NCBI GenBank assembly: GCA_032690845.1
Contig: CM064434.1
Location: 9,364,108-9,428,107 of the forward strand
Reading direction: 5' to 3'
Origin: Eleusine coracana subsp. coracana
Taxonomy: Eukaryota; Streptophyta; Magnoliopsida; Poales; Poaceae
Length of the DNA: 64,000 nt
Part shown: positions 21,062-32,517 of the stretch, one piece after another
Numbering within the stretch: the stretch's first letter is position 1
Layout of the letters: every line of letters starts with the position of its first letter
The notes under the pieces: generated by a model
What the model saw: the letters and a program-made list of their open reading frames with translations, nothing else
Databases searched by the model: none
What the model was told of the DNA's origin: nothing
Program-made: the position numbers and the translations under genes

Positions 21062-22566
21062 TGAAAGTTGCCTAGAGGGGCGAGGGGTGAATAGGCAATC
21101 TAAAAATAATCCTGAAAAAACACTAAAGCTTTATCAAATAACAGAGACTGACGGAACTTCCATCGGTACCAACGGAACTTTCGTCGCCACGGAAGTTCTG
21201 TCAAATGACAGAACTTCACTTCAACTTTCCTCTAGACAATAAATTGAATGCAGATAACAAAGAGGAAGTGATACAAACTAGATAGAAGTGAAGCTATAGC
21301 AATGCGAACCAAGGGTTCTTGATCGACTAACTAGCCTCACAAATAACAAGTGATACAAGCACAATACTATGAAATAAATGAACAAGCACAAATATAAAAG
21401 CGGGAATGTAAAGAGAGACACAAGGATTTCACCCGAGGTTCGACAACCACACTAAGTAGTTCCTATGTCCTCGTTGAGGAGCCACACAAAGTGGTCGTGT
21501 CTCTCTCAACCCTTTTTCCCGCTAAGCAATCATAAAGATCATGCTTGGATTTCTTTCTTCACTTGATTCTTTACCTCCGGAGGCGAATCACACCTTCACA
21601 AACGTCCCCGACTCACCACACAAGTTGGGAGCTCAAGGGAGATGCCTAGACGTCTAGGAGACCAAGTCTCCAAGAGCAACAAGCAAACCAAATCATGATA
21701 GGGAGGGAAAGATGTGCTCAAGCTTTTGAGTGGATGGATTCAATCTTTCTGTGGTTAGATCTCTCTCACTTTAATTTTAATCTCAAGAACAAGTCTAGGA
21801 GTGAGAGGGGAGAGCTCTAGCTGAAAAGTGAGTGAAATGCCAAGGAATCCAACCCTTCCCATGGGGGAAGGGGGGAAGTATTTATAGGAGCTCTCCAAAA
21901 ACTAGCCGTTACACAACTTTTCTGTCTGACGGAACTTCAATGGTTACCCGTGGAACTTTTGCCATTTCAAATTTAGCCAGTGCGCGAGCCTGGGAGAGAG
22001 GTCAGATGCTATGATGGAACTTCCATCAGCGGGTGATGGAACTTTCGTCACTCTCAGGTAGACATGAAAAAGGCTCACAGAACTTCCGTGAGAACCTCGG
22101 ATGTTCTGTTGATGGAACTTCCCTCGGATAACAACAGAACTTCCTTCACTCTTGGGTTGCTAAGAAAAGGAGTCTGAGGCTGACAAAACGTCCATCATGG
22201 GGTGACGGAACTTCTGTCACTCTCTGTTTGGCTAAGAAAAAGGACTAGTTTTTGACTTTGTTGGCTAGATTTTTCATCAAGATTGTTAGAGGACTTGAGC
22301 ACATTAATTCCCTAATAAGCAAGATAAGTTTTACCCTTCTTAATAGTTTGGCATACCTATGACTCAAAATAAATTAGCAAAAAGCTAAACTTGAGGCACC
22401 ATGAGCCGTTTTCCTTTCTCTTATATAGAGGGATAGACTATCTTGCAATTGTGGGCAACTAACTTTTCTCTTGATAATCTGCACGTTTTCTTCATGAGCA
22501 TGTTAGTACTATTTTAATCTTTTGTCATTAAACAAAAACCCACTAGGGGATCTAGATGCATCTTTA
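21062..22566 (-). repeat. 3' LTR of SIRE-B
   Basis: In plus-strand reading it runs from TGAAAGTTGCC to TGCATCTTTA (the terminal CA is decayed to TA). A minus-strand TATAAAT box is at 21880-21886. Dyads of the TGACGGAA/TTCCGTCA type lie upstream of it (21925-22220) and again in R/U5 (21150-21235). Compared with the other LTR it has one extra 22-bp unit near 22012-22033. Confidence 0.9.
21925..22220 (-). promoter_or_regulatory. U3 array of 17-bp TGACGGAA-C-TTCCGTCA dyads (SIRE-B)
   Basis: At least eight dyads occur, several followed by TCACTCTC. Two pairs begin exactly 22 bp apart (22012/22034 and 22181/22203). The array lies about 45-340 bp upstream of the minus-strand TATA box. The half-site TGACG is the core bound by TGA-type bZIP factors; that use here is inference. 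The 5' LTR array spans 31938-32170 and a third copy 61940-62215. Confidence 0.65.
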
Positions 22567-22580
22567 ATCTCCCTCTTTTT
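22567..22580 (-). other. Polypurine tract of SIRE-B
   Basis: On the minus strand CCAAAAAGAGGGAGAT directly precedes the 3' LTR. It is the SIRE/Maximus form. Confidence 0.8.
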
Positions 22581-23020
22581 GGTGGTTGATGACAATAGAT
22601 TAAAAAGATATGGAAATATAATCAAGAGAAATATCAACAAAAATATAGTGAGGCTCCCCCTAAAGATATGCAAGAATCTCAAAGGCGTGTGAAGGAGCTC
22701 CCCCTATATTTTGTAATAAGTGGGGTGCCTAAAGGTGTACAAGTGTGAAGCAACATGGTAAAGCAATAATAAGCACACAACACATCTACTAGAGCAAATC
22801 AAAACAAGCATCACACTTAACATAAGAACAATAGAGATATTATAATAAAGGTTCACAAATAGTTTTCACACACAAAGCAAATAGAGAAAAGCTTGTCCAT
22901 AGGTTCATCACTATCCTATTACAATAGAGAGGCACATAAATATCCTTTTTCATCTCATCTCTCCCTTTTTGGCATCAAAGCACCAAAAATAATTAAAGGA
23001 GGAGGAACTAAGAAAAGGAA

Positions 23021-24657
23021 TCACTCATCGTCTTCTTCTTCTTCGGTGCTCTCATCATCACCTTCTTCTTCTTCTCCTCCTCCTTCATTGGCTTCTTCTT
23101 GGGCTGGAGGAGGAGCGGGTAGAGGAGCAATATCATCCCAATCATAGCCTGCAAGTGGATCCTCAAAGATTGGTGGCTCACCATCAGGCTCACACTCAGA
23201 GCCATCCGGAGACACCTCATGGCCTTGAGCTCTTTGGTCTCTCTTGTAGCGCCGCACTTGCTTCTTAATGCGCCTCTTGTTCTCCCAGTTTTCCTTAGCA
23301 TTGAAACAACAAGCATTCAAGATGCTCTTGAGCATAGAAGCAATGGGAGATGAAGGACGGCGGCATGGGGCTTCAAATGGAGGAGCAAAAGATGAGGCAC
23401 GATGTGTTGCTGCCTCTACCCATGCTGCCTTTTCTGCTGCTAACTCCCTTCGGATAGTCTCATGATGAGGGCGAGTAAGCCTTGGCACACGGGGTCGCAA
23501 AGGCTGATGCTTGCACTCCTTCTCAAAAATCAAGCCCAACTCAGACTCTATCATCCTCATAAGATATGGGTGTGAAAGGAAGCACCTTCCTTGTGTACAG
23601 TGATGTAGAGTGAATCTCTTGGACAATGAAGTCCATAACACTAAAGGGTGCAGCCCCATCTTTGAACCTAGCAAGGATGTTCCTGGAGTGCTCAACAAGT
23701 GAAGTGGCATACCCACCCTTTGGAGCAATAGTCACCCTGAGCATCCTATTGAGGGTGAAGTAGAAGTTGTGCATCCCATGAGTGGTTCCCAGATATATTG
23801 GTTGGAGATCCTCATACTTGAAGGTCAACTCTGAATCCTTTAACACTGGCTCATTTATGAGCTGGTCCCTGGCATTATCATCATCATTTTAGAAAAAGAA
23901 GGTGGCCAGGCGAGAGGGTGACACCACATACTGCACACCCTGTGTCATCCAGTGAACATAGCCTCTCCCATCAATGTAAAAAGTGGAGTAGAACTGACAG
24001 AGAACCTCCTCATTCCAGTCATAGCTGAAACCCATGAGATCATATACATGTCTAGCCTTGCAAGCTCCCACAAATCTCATTGAAGGTAGTCTCATCCTTC
24101 TCCTCCATGTACTTCCAATCAATTCACTGATGAGTAGCCAACCGGTTCTTCCTGTTCATGTCAATGAGCATGGACATGTAGTAGTGCTGCTGAAACCAAG
24201 TGAGAAACCGGGGCTCACTCGCTTCTTTGTCGATCACAAGATACTGATTTTGCCGCCTTGCTGCACTTAGTCCCTCTGCATCCCTCTTGTAGTTCTTGAA
24301 CTCATGGTGAGGTGGATAGACTGGAGCATGGACTCGAAGGTCCCTCACAATGTTCAAGGGCTCATTGCTCTTTGACTTGCCCTTGCGAGGTTTGGGGTTC
24401 TTCTCTTTAGCTGGCTTCTTTCCTTTGTCAACTGCTCTTCTAGGAGGAAGAGTTCCTCCTTGATCAACTGTAACAGTTTGAGCACCTTGGCTCCTCCCTT
24501 GTCCCTGCCTTCGAGAAATTACAGCTTTTCTTCTCTTGGCAATAGGTACTAGATCCTCATGTAAGGAGGAGGATTGAGAAGGTTCAACTTGTTGGTCCTC
24601 CTCACTTGATTCCCCTTGAACGGATGGATCATTTGAGGCAATCTTGGTGCGAGCCAT
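23021..24657 (-). pseudogene. SIRE-B third ORF (env-like position), unknown function
   Basis: The frame starts at ATG 24657 (MARTKIASNDPS) and is broken by frameshifts near 24065-24120 and 23560-23580, plus a stop at 23889. The N-terminus is basic and low-complexity (KGKKPAKEKNPKPRKGKSK). The middle has VLCQFYSTFYIDGRGYVHWM, resembling the 'putative plant transposon protein' domain found at this position in many grass elements. The C-terminus is very acidic (poly-Glu/Asp). Related positions are called env-like in SIRE, but I see no clear signal peptide or membrane anchor. Sequence 22581-23020 is AT-rich noncoding tail. Confidence 0.6.
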
Positions 24658-24758
24658 TTTTGCACGCCCAAGGAGCAAGAGATAAGGAACAAAGAGGTCA
24701 GGAATGAGTCACAAGTAAGAATGAAGAGGTAGGTAAAACTCAGGGCAATGAACTACAG

Positions 24759-25450
24759 GTGACGGAAGTTCCGTGACAAACCACGGAAGTTCCATCATGA
24801 CGGAAGTTTTTAACGGAACTTTCCACGAAACTTCCATCATTTGCAGTTTGCCCTAAATCTTGCCCTAACTCCTAAATCCTACCGCGAGAGTCAAAATGCC
24901 ACTAAGAGAAGATAGACTAATCATAGGGTGACTACTTTATTCAAGTCAATGTGAGACATATGGGCATTTTGAACATTTGACCTAAATACCAAGATCTAGG
25001 TGTCAAATCTCATACCTAGGACAATGGAGAGGAGAAAGTTGATGGAGATCATGAAACTTCCATGGGGAAGGAGTTGAATCTCCATCAAATCAAAGGGAAT
25101 CACTGGTTGAACATCCAAATCACCACAAATCGCCACTTAGCGTTTGAGGAGAAGAGAGAGAAAGAGAAAAGAGGTAATGGCTGGTTGGAGGAGGAGGAAA
25201 GAGGGGCTCGGGCAACTTAACCTGAGAGTGATGGAAGTTCCATCGATGGGTGACAGAAGTTCCGTCAGTCTCGGGTTGAGACGCACGTGTAAGAAGCAGT
25301 CATGGAAGTTGTCACAGAACTTTTGCGGACGAGGAAGTTCTATGAATGGGCCATGAAAGTTCTGTCATTCTCGGCTTAAACAGCAGGCCAGAACAGAGGT
25401 GACGGAAGTTCCGTGAATGGGTCACAGAAGTTCCATCGTTCTCTATTTGA
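24759..25450 (-). promoter_or_regulatory. Internal dyad clusters upstream of the SIRE-B third ORF
   Basis: Clusters at 24759-24840 and 25220-25450 contain about ten dyads with central G (GGAAGTTCC), whereas the LTR dyads read GGAACTTCC. Three pairs have 22-bp spacing: starts 25229/25251 and 25400/25422, centres 25337/25359. They lie between RNase H and the third ORF, upstream of that ORF on its strand. An internal promoter or enhancer is a reasonable inference. Nothing else is recognised in 24680-25686. Confidence 0.5.
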
Positions 25451-25686
25451 AGCAAAAAAATCTCTTTCAAGTTTGAACTTTTGGACAAGTTACATAGGGA
25501 ATATATGGCTTGTGTCAACTTGTGAATAGCTATAATTCAACAATCAGAACTATATTCACAAGTATCAACAATATGATCTATTGATCAAAGAATTTTTGTT
25601 TGAAATCAAAGACAATATGAAATTTTTGAAGAGATTTTATTTTCAACAAGTTTTCATGATCAATACACCTAACAAAGCACAAGATT

Positions 25687-27260
25687 CTACTCCAAGTTCG
25701 AACAGTCAAGAATATTCAATTCACTCCTAAGTTCACAAAACCGCTTCTCATCTAGGGGTTTGGTAAATATATCACCTAATTGTTTATCGGTTCTAACATA
25801 GCTAATCTCAATGTCCCCCTTTATTGAATGATCTCTCAAGAAGTGGTGCCGGATATCTATATGCTTAGTCCAATTATGATCAATAGGGTTATATGCAATC
25901 ACGATGGTACTCTCATTGTCACATAGGAGTGGTACTTTGGTCATAGTGTATCCAAAGTCCTTTAGAGTTTGGCGATACAGAGTAGTTGAGCATGACAACT
26001 ACCGGTTGCAACATACTCCGCTTCGGCTTTGGATAGGGCAACGAAATATTGTTTCTTGGATGACCATGACACAAAGGACCTATCCAAGAAGTGGCACGTC
26101 CCGGAGGTACTTTTCCTATCCATATTACATCCGGTGTAGTCAGCATTGGAGTAGCCAACTAGCTTGAACTTGGAACCCTTGGGATACCACAATCCTAAGT
26201 TTAGGGTGTGAACCAAATATATCAAGATTCTTTTTATAGCCACCAAGTGACTTTCCTTAGGAGCACTTTGAAATCTTGCACACATGCACACACTAAGCAT
26301 GATATCAGGCCTAGATGCACAAAGATAAAGCAAAGAGCCAATCATGGACCGATATACCTTTTGATCCACGGGCTTACCGTTTACATCTAGTCTAAGGTGT
26401 CCATTTGTCTTCATGGGAGTCTTGTTCGGCTTTGCATTCTCCATGTAAAACTTCTTGAGTATGTCTTGAGTGTACTTGGTTTGACTTACGAATGTTCCTT
26501 CTTTAAGTTGCTTGACTTGAAAACCTAGAAAGAACTTCAACTCCCCCATCATGGACATTTCAAATTTCCTAGTCATAATCTTGGCAAACTCATCACAAAA
26601 AGATTGATTAGTAGAACCAAATATAATGTTATTGACAAATATTTGGCATACAAATAAATCATTATCAACATTTCTTGTGAAGAGAGTAGGATCGGCCTTA
26701 CCAATTGTGAAGCCCTTGTTGATCAAGTAACCCTTGAGGTGTTCATACCAAGCTCGAGGAGCATGCTTGAGGCCGTAGAGAGCTATGTGAAGCTTATACA
26801 CGTGATTTGGTTTCTTTGGGTCTTCAAACCCCGGAGGTTGTTGTACATACACCTCTTCTTGAATGGGGCCATTAAGAAATGCACTTTTCACATCCATTTG
26901 AAAAATCTTAAAGCCATGGTGAGTAGCATAGGCAAGTAAAATACGAATTGACTCAAGCCTAGCTACGGGTGCATAAGTTTCACCAAAGTCCAAACCTTCT
27001 ACTTGTGAGTAGCCTTTTGCAACAAGTCTTTCCTTGTTTCTTACCACCACACCATGCTCATCTTGCTTGTTGCGGAAGACCCATTTTGTGCCTACAATAT
27101 TTTGCTTGGGTCTTTCCACTAATGACCACACCTTGTTTCTTTTAAAGTTGTTCAACTCTTCTTGCATGGCCATCACCCAATTCGAGTCTTGAAGGGCTTG
27201 TTCCACCCTAAGAGGTTCCATAGAGGAAACAAATGAGTAATGATGACAAAACGTAGCCAT
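25687..27260 (-). pseudogene. SIRE-B reverse transcriptase and RNase H, catalytic Asp pair lost
   Basis: The frame at 27260-25962 holds the copia RT (TKWVFRNKQDEHGVVVRNK, APVARLESIR, MDVKSAFLNG). The RNase H C-terminus (DNESTIVIAYNP, HIDIRHHF) continues in another frame, 25998-25687, after a frameshift near 25985. The RT active site, YVDD in the family, is FVNN here (the two Asn codons at 26628-26633), removing both metal-binding Asp residues. RNase H has GYSNADY where GYSDADY is usual. The long open frame suggests fairly recent origin, possibly from a copy spread in trans. Confidence 0.9.
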
Positions 27261-27401
27261 TCAGGATCTAGTAGTTGCCCCTTTTTGGATGTCACCAAGA
27301 ATGTTGTCAACAGGGTGATCCTTTTGAATGCTATGTTGTACTCGTGGATGAATTGGCCTAGATGCATCTTCTTCTTTTTGATTGATATCATCTTGAGTGT
27401 C

Positions 27402-28513
27402 TCAATCCCCACCATCTTGAGCATGATCTTGGTTGTTGCCTTGACCATGATTGTCACCATGATCTTGGTTTCTTCCTTGATCTTGTTCATCATGTGGCTC
27501 TTGTGGAGATGAATCATCGTATCTTGAAGAAGATGGTTCATTTTGACTTGACTTTGGGTCTTGTGGTCTTATCTCTCCTATTGCCATATTCCTTATTGCA
27601 TCACAAGGAGCTTCATCACCTACATCACTTGGATTTACTTGCTCCACTTGAGAGCCATTAGATTCATCAACTTGCACATCCCGGGTGATTTCAACAACTC
27701 CGGTGTCTTTGTTAAAGACTCGATATATATCAATGTTAGCTCCATATCTAAGGAGAAAACCTTTATGTGTATTAGGAGCAAAGTTAGAGGATTTAGGTTT
27801 CTTGTTAAGAATTAAACATTTTCTCCTATAGACAAGAAAGTATGAAACATTTGCAAGATCTTGTGAAGATATAACCTATTTGTTGCATGGCATGCGGTGT
27901 TGATGGCTTCGGATCAAAAGGTGTCCGACGTCTTGTACTCATCAAGCATTGTTCTTGCCATCTCTATGAGTGTGCGGTTCTTTCTTTCGGCTACAACATT
28001 TTGTTGTGGAGTGTATGGAGCTGGGAATTCATGCTTGATGCCTTCTTAATCAAGATATTCTTCAACTTGTGTGTTCTTGAATTCGGTTCCATTGTCACTC
28101 CTTATTTTCTTGATCTTTACTTCATACTCATTTTGGGCTCTCCTCAAGAACTTCTTTAGGATACCTTATGTTTCACTTTTTTCCTTCAAAAAGAGTACCC
28201 AAGTGAAACGAGAATAATCATGAACAATTACAAGGCCATATTTGTTACCGCTAATGATTATGTAGGTGACCGGTCCAAATAGGTACATGTGGAGCATTTC
28301 CAATGGTCTTGTCAGTGCCATCATTGTCTTGGATGGATGTGCCGCTCCTACTTGCTTCCCAGATTGACATGCGCAATGTATTTTATCTTTTTCAAAAGCA
28401 ACATCCTTTAGTCCAACGACGTGGCCACCTTTTAGGAGTTTGGAAAGATTTCTCATCCCAACATGAGCTAGCCGGCGGTGCCATAGCCAACCCAAGGTGG
28501 TTTTAGCTATCAA
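27402..28513 (-). pseudogene. SIRE-B integrase, first catalytic Asp lost
   Basis: The GAG-pre-integrase finger shows WHRRLAHVG and CACQSGK (HHCC). In the DDE core the first Asp (usually HMDLFGP) is Tyr (codon 28283-28285). The second is present in RSDNGTEF (about 28090) and the Glu in VVAERKNRTL. Stops occur at 28166 and further on, and the frame changes before the C-terminal segment 27677-27402, which is rich in Gln, Asp and Asn. Integrase precedes RT, which confirms copia order. Confidence 0.85.
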
Positions 28514-28531
28514 ACAAGTATTTAGATTAGA

Positions 28532-28903
28532 TCATTCTTTGTTGGTAAAATCAACAAGATAGATCTTGTCCTCTAAATACCCTTTGAAGGCTATTGAGGA
28601 ATCTTTCTTCCTAATGACGGTCACACCATTATAGCCTATTTCACAAAGTTGTGAGACGGACATCAAGTTGTACCCTAGACCATTCATAAGATAAACATTA
28701 CTAATTGAAAGGTCATGGGTGACGTCAATCCGACCACGACCAATTACCTTTTCTTTGTTGTCATTTCCAAATGATATGCCTCCACTTGGTAGATTGTCGT
28801 GATCAAGTGTGGAGAACATTAATCTCTCTCCGGTCATATGATTTGAGCACCCACTATGAAGCACCCATATTGCACCACCAGAGGAGTATTCCTACAAAGG
28901 TAA
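28532..28903 (-). pseudogene. SIRE-B aspartic protease, catalytic Asp lost
   Basis: The copia protease signature WVLDSGCTNHMTGE appears as WVLHSGCSNHMTGE. The His codon is at 28856-28858, so the single catalytic Asp of the monomer is gone. The rest (GYNLMSVSQLCEIGY) is well conserved. Two stops separate it from gag, and a TAA near 28532 from integrase. Confidence 0.85.
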
Positions 28904-31083
28904 TTAAGCATGTGTTTTAGGCACCCAAGTTGGTTTGGGTCCCTTAACACTAGTTACAAGTGCTTTGGGCACCCACACACAAGGTTTCCACCTCGCATCA
29001 TGTGGCTCAACGAACTTGGCAACTACTCTATCATAAGCATTACGGATTAGCACATAAGAGGCATCAAAATCATCAAAGGATATGGTAGAGTTCTTGGTGC
29101 TCTTGTTGACTTGCGAAGCATTCTTGGGCTTGATAGTATTCTCTTGTGCCGCTCTCTTTCCCTTGTTCTCGTGCACAAAGTTGATTCCTTTGTTGTGCCT
29201 TCTTTTGGGTATATTCTTGTTGTACCCTAATCCTCTCTTGTCATGAGAGGCTCTTGGCTCACCAACTATTTTTATTGTGGTCTCCACTTGAGCTTTCTTC
29301 TTGAGCTCATTGATTCGGTTGGTTAACTTCTCAATGATTGCAGCTTGCTTGGCAATCATATCATCATCAATGTTGTGGCACCTTCCACAACCCTTGCTTG
29401 TTGAGGCTTGAGAGGATTCAAGCTTCTTCAACAATGAGCGAGAGCTTGTCTTGAGATCTTCAATGGCCTTTATTAAGACCTTGTTCTCCTCTTGCAAGGA
29501 GTTGCACCTTTTTGGATACTTCTTGGTCATTGAGGTGCATGATTCACTTGTCTTATTGACCTTTGTAAGGTCCTTGGTTATGGTCTTGCTCTTCTCCTTC
29601 TCTTGCTCAACTTGCTTGGTGAGCTCAAGGTTCTTGCTTCTTTCTTCATCAACCAACTCTTCTTGTCTATCAATGATTCTTTCTTGATTGTACAACTCCC
29701 CTTGTAGCTAATCTAGCATTTTCACCATTTCATGCATAGAGGGGACCAAGTCCTCTTCATCACTACAATGAGAAGGAATGAAATCGGTGTGAGGAGCTAC
29801 CTTGCTTTCCTTAGCCATGAAGCATCGGGGGAGCATCATCCTCATCATCGGTGAGGTTGTTGAAGAGTGACTTCTTGGCCGGTGGAAGACCAATGGCAAT
29901 GTTGGCGATGCCACCCTTGTCATCTTCATCATCATCATCATCATCGGAGATGTAATCTTGACCAATGTGAGCTTGACCCTTGTTGTATGGCTTCTTGTAG
30001 GGCTTTGTCTTGTTGTTGTACTTTTCACTCTTCTTGCCCTTACTATTTAACCTTGGACACTCGGTAATCATGTGTCCTTGTTCATGACACTCATAGCATC
30101 TTATACTTGTTCTTCTAGATTTTTCCTTGTCAAAGCTTCTTTTGGTGAATCCATTCTTGATCATGTACTTGCCAAACTTTTTGACAAATAAGGCAAATTC
30201 TTCATTGTCTTCTTCCTCATCATCATTCTCTTCATCATCATCATCATCATCATTGTCATCTTGAGTTTTCTTGGCTTTGAGCACCAAGTCCTTCTTGCTT
30301 GTGCTCTCATCTCCTGTGAGCACATTCACTCTCTTGCCCTCATCATCACGACTTTTGTGGGCATTTATTCTTCCAATGACTTCATCTGTTGTGAAGCTTT
30401 CAAAACCATCCTTCTCTTCAATGATGGTGCAAAGTGTGGGATTCCACATTCTAAGAGCCATGAGGAGCTTATAGTTGACTTCCTCATCTTTGATGTTGTC
30501 TCCATAAGATCTTATTTCATACAATGTCCATGAACCTATCATGAGTTTGTTGAGGCTCTTCTCCCTTGTTCATCACAAAGAAGTTGAATTGATTCTTGAG
30601 AACTTGAAGTCTTGACTTCTTCACAACATCTACTCCTTCATGAGCACATCTGAGTTTCTTCCACATTTTCTGGGCATTCTCAATTCCGGCAACTCTTGAA
30701 TATTCCTTAGGATTCAAGGAAGAGAGAATGGCTGACGCCGCTTGAGCATTGCGATGTATGTTGAGTTGGTCCATAGTTGTAGGATTGTACTTGTCTTCCA
30801 AGGTGTATCCTTTCTCCATAATTTCCCAAATTGGTGGACCAATTGACATGAGATACATCCTCATGTGATGCTTGTACCAACTAAAATCCTTGTCTTCAAA
30901 GTAAGGCAATCTTCCACTTCCACTGCTAGGGATATTTGCCACATCGACATGATTGAAGGGGATGGATGTGTACAACTCACTTCCCTTGCTTGTCGAGGCA
31001 AGATCTTGAGGCTTGTAGAAGATTTGACATCTTTTAATCTTCAAGCTTTCAAGCCTTGTAGAAGATTCTGGCTCTGATACCAA
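28904..31083 (-). pseudogene. gag: SIRE-B gag, long form with coiled coil
   Basis: The frame opens at 31083, immediately after the PBS. The Gag core (PYFEDKDFSWYKHHMRMYL, WEIMEKGYTL) covers 30990-30520. It continues in a second frame, 30542-29811, with a poly-Asp stretch and the CCHC knuckle RCYECHEQGHMITECP (about 30098-30055, ligands intact). The third frame, 29819-28904, has a long Glu/Lys-rich coiled coil (EELVDEERSKNLELTKQVE) and ends in KPTWVPK. Two frameshifts and an internal TAG at about 29708 disable it. Domain order is that of other grass SIRE Gags. Confidence 0.85.
31066..31082 (-). other. Primer-binding site of SIRE-B
   Basis: Minus strand TGGTATCAGAGCCAGAA, two bases inside the 5' LTR. 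It is a perfect SIRE/Maximus initiator-Met PBS. Confidence 0.9.
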
Positions 31084-31084
31084 T

Positions 31085-32512
31085 TGAATGTTGCCTAGGA
31101 GGGGGAGGGTGAATAGGGAATCTAAAAATAATCCTGAAAAAGCACTAAAGCTTTATCAAATAACAAAGACTGATGGAACTTCTGTCAGTACTAAAGGAAC
31201 TTCCGTCGCCACGGATGACAGAACTTCACTTCAACTTTCCTCTAGGCAATAAATTGAATGCGGATAACAAAAAGGAAGTGATGCAAACTAGATAGAAGTG
31301 AAGCTATAGCAATGCGAACCTAGGGTTCTTGATCGACTAACTAGCAACACAAATAACAAGTGATACAAGCACAATAATATGAAAGAAATGAACAAGCACA
31401 AATATAAAAGTGGGAATGTAAAGAGAGACACAAGGATTTAACCCGAGGTTTGGCAACCACACTAAGTAGTTCCTACGTCCTCGTTGAGGAGCCACATAAA
31501 TTGGCCGGGTCTCTCTCAACCCTTTTCCCCGCCAAGCAATCACAAAGATCATGCTTGGATTTCTTTCTTCACTTGATTCTTTTTCTCCGGAGGCAAATCA
31601 CACCTTCACAAACGTCCCCGACTCACCACACAAGTTGGGAGCTCAAGGGTGACGCCTAGCCGTCTAGGAGACCAAGTCTCCAAGAGTAACAAGCAAACTA
31701 AATCTTGATGGGGAGGGAAAAATGTGCTCAAGCTTTTGAGTGGATGGATTCAATCTTTTTGTGGTTAGATCTCTCTCACTTTGATTTGAATCTCAAGAAC
31801 AAGTCTAGGAGTGAGAGGGGAGAGCTCTTGCTGAAAAGTGAGTGAAATGCCAAGAAATCTAACCCTTCCCACGGGGGAAGGAGGGAAGTATTTATAGGAG
31901 CTCTCCAAAAACTAGTCGTTACACAGCTTTTTTGTGTCTGACAGAACTTCCGTCATTTCAAATTTAGCCATTGTGCGAGCCTGGGAGAGAGGCTAGATGC
32001 CGTGATGGAACTTCCGTCACTCTCGGGTAGACAGGCAAAAAGGCTCACAGAACTTCCGTGAGAACCTCGGATGTTCTATTGACGGAACATCCGTCACTCT
32101 CAGGTTGCTAAGAAAAGGAGTCCGAGGCTGACGGAACTTCCATCATGGAGTGACGGAACTTCCGTCACTCTCTGTTTGGCTTAGAAAAAGGACTGGTTTT
32201 TGACTTTGTTGGCTAGGTTATTCATCAAGATTGTTAGAGGACTTGAGCACATTATTTCCCTGACATGCAAGATATGTTTTACCCCTCTTAATAGTTCGGC
32301 ATACCTATGACTCATAATAAATTAGCAAAAAGCTAAACTTGAGGCACCATGAGCCATTTTCCTTTCTCTTATATAGAGGGATAGACTATCTTGCAATTAT
32401 GGGCAACTAACTTTTTTCTTGATAATCTGCATATTTCATGAGCATGTTAGTACTATTTTAATCTTTTGTCATTAATCACCAAAACCCACTAGGGGATCTA
32501 GATGCATCTTCA
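31085..32512 (-). repeat. 5' LTR of SIRE-B
   Basis: In plus reading it runs TGAATGTTGCC...GATGCATCTTCA. The minus-strand TATA box is at 31900-31906 and the U3 dyads at 31938-32170, including a 22-bp pair at 32129/32151. It has one 22-bp unit fewer than the 3' LTR near 32002. The plus-strand frames seen here are antisense to the promoter and not considered coding. Confidence 0.9.
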
Positions 32513-32517
32513 GGATG

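Larger units (their letters stand above)
21062..32512 (-). mobile_element. SIRE-B: complete SIRE/Maximus copia element nested in SIRE-A
   Basis: LTRs at 31085-32512 (5') and 21062-22566 (3') flank PBS, gag, protease, integrase, RT, RNase H and a 3' ORF, in copia order on the minus strand. A perfect 5-bp target duplication GGATG (21057-21061 and 32513-32517) marks insertion inside the SIRE-A gag frame. Length is 11.45 kb, normal for an autonomous SIRE. Catalytic residues of protease, integrase and RT are replaced and gag-pol is frameshifted, so this copy is dead. Confidence 0.93.

Noticed and set aside
22893..23465. Plus-strand frames opposite the SIRE-B third ORF
   Set aside because: Ser-rich complement of the acidic minus-strand tail.
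27402..27677. Gln/Asp/Asn-rich minus-strand frame as a separate gene
   Set aside because: It is the integrase C-terminal extension of SIRE-B, contiguous with and in the same frame as RT.
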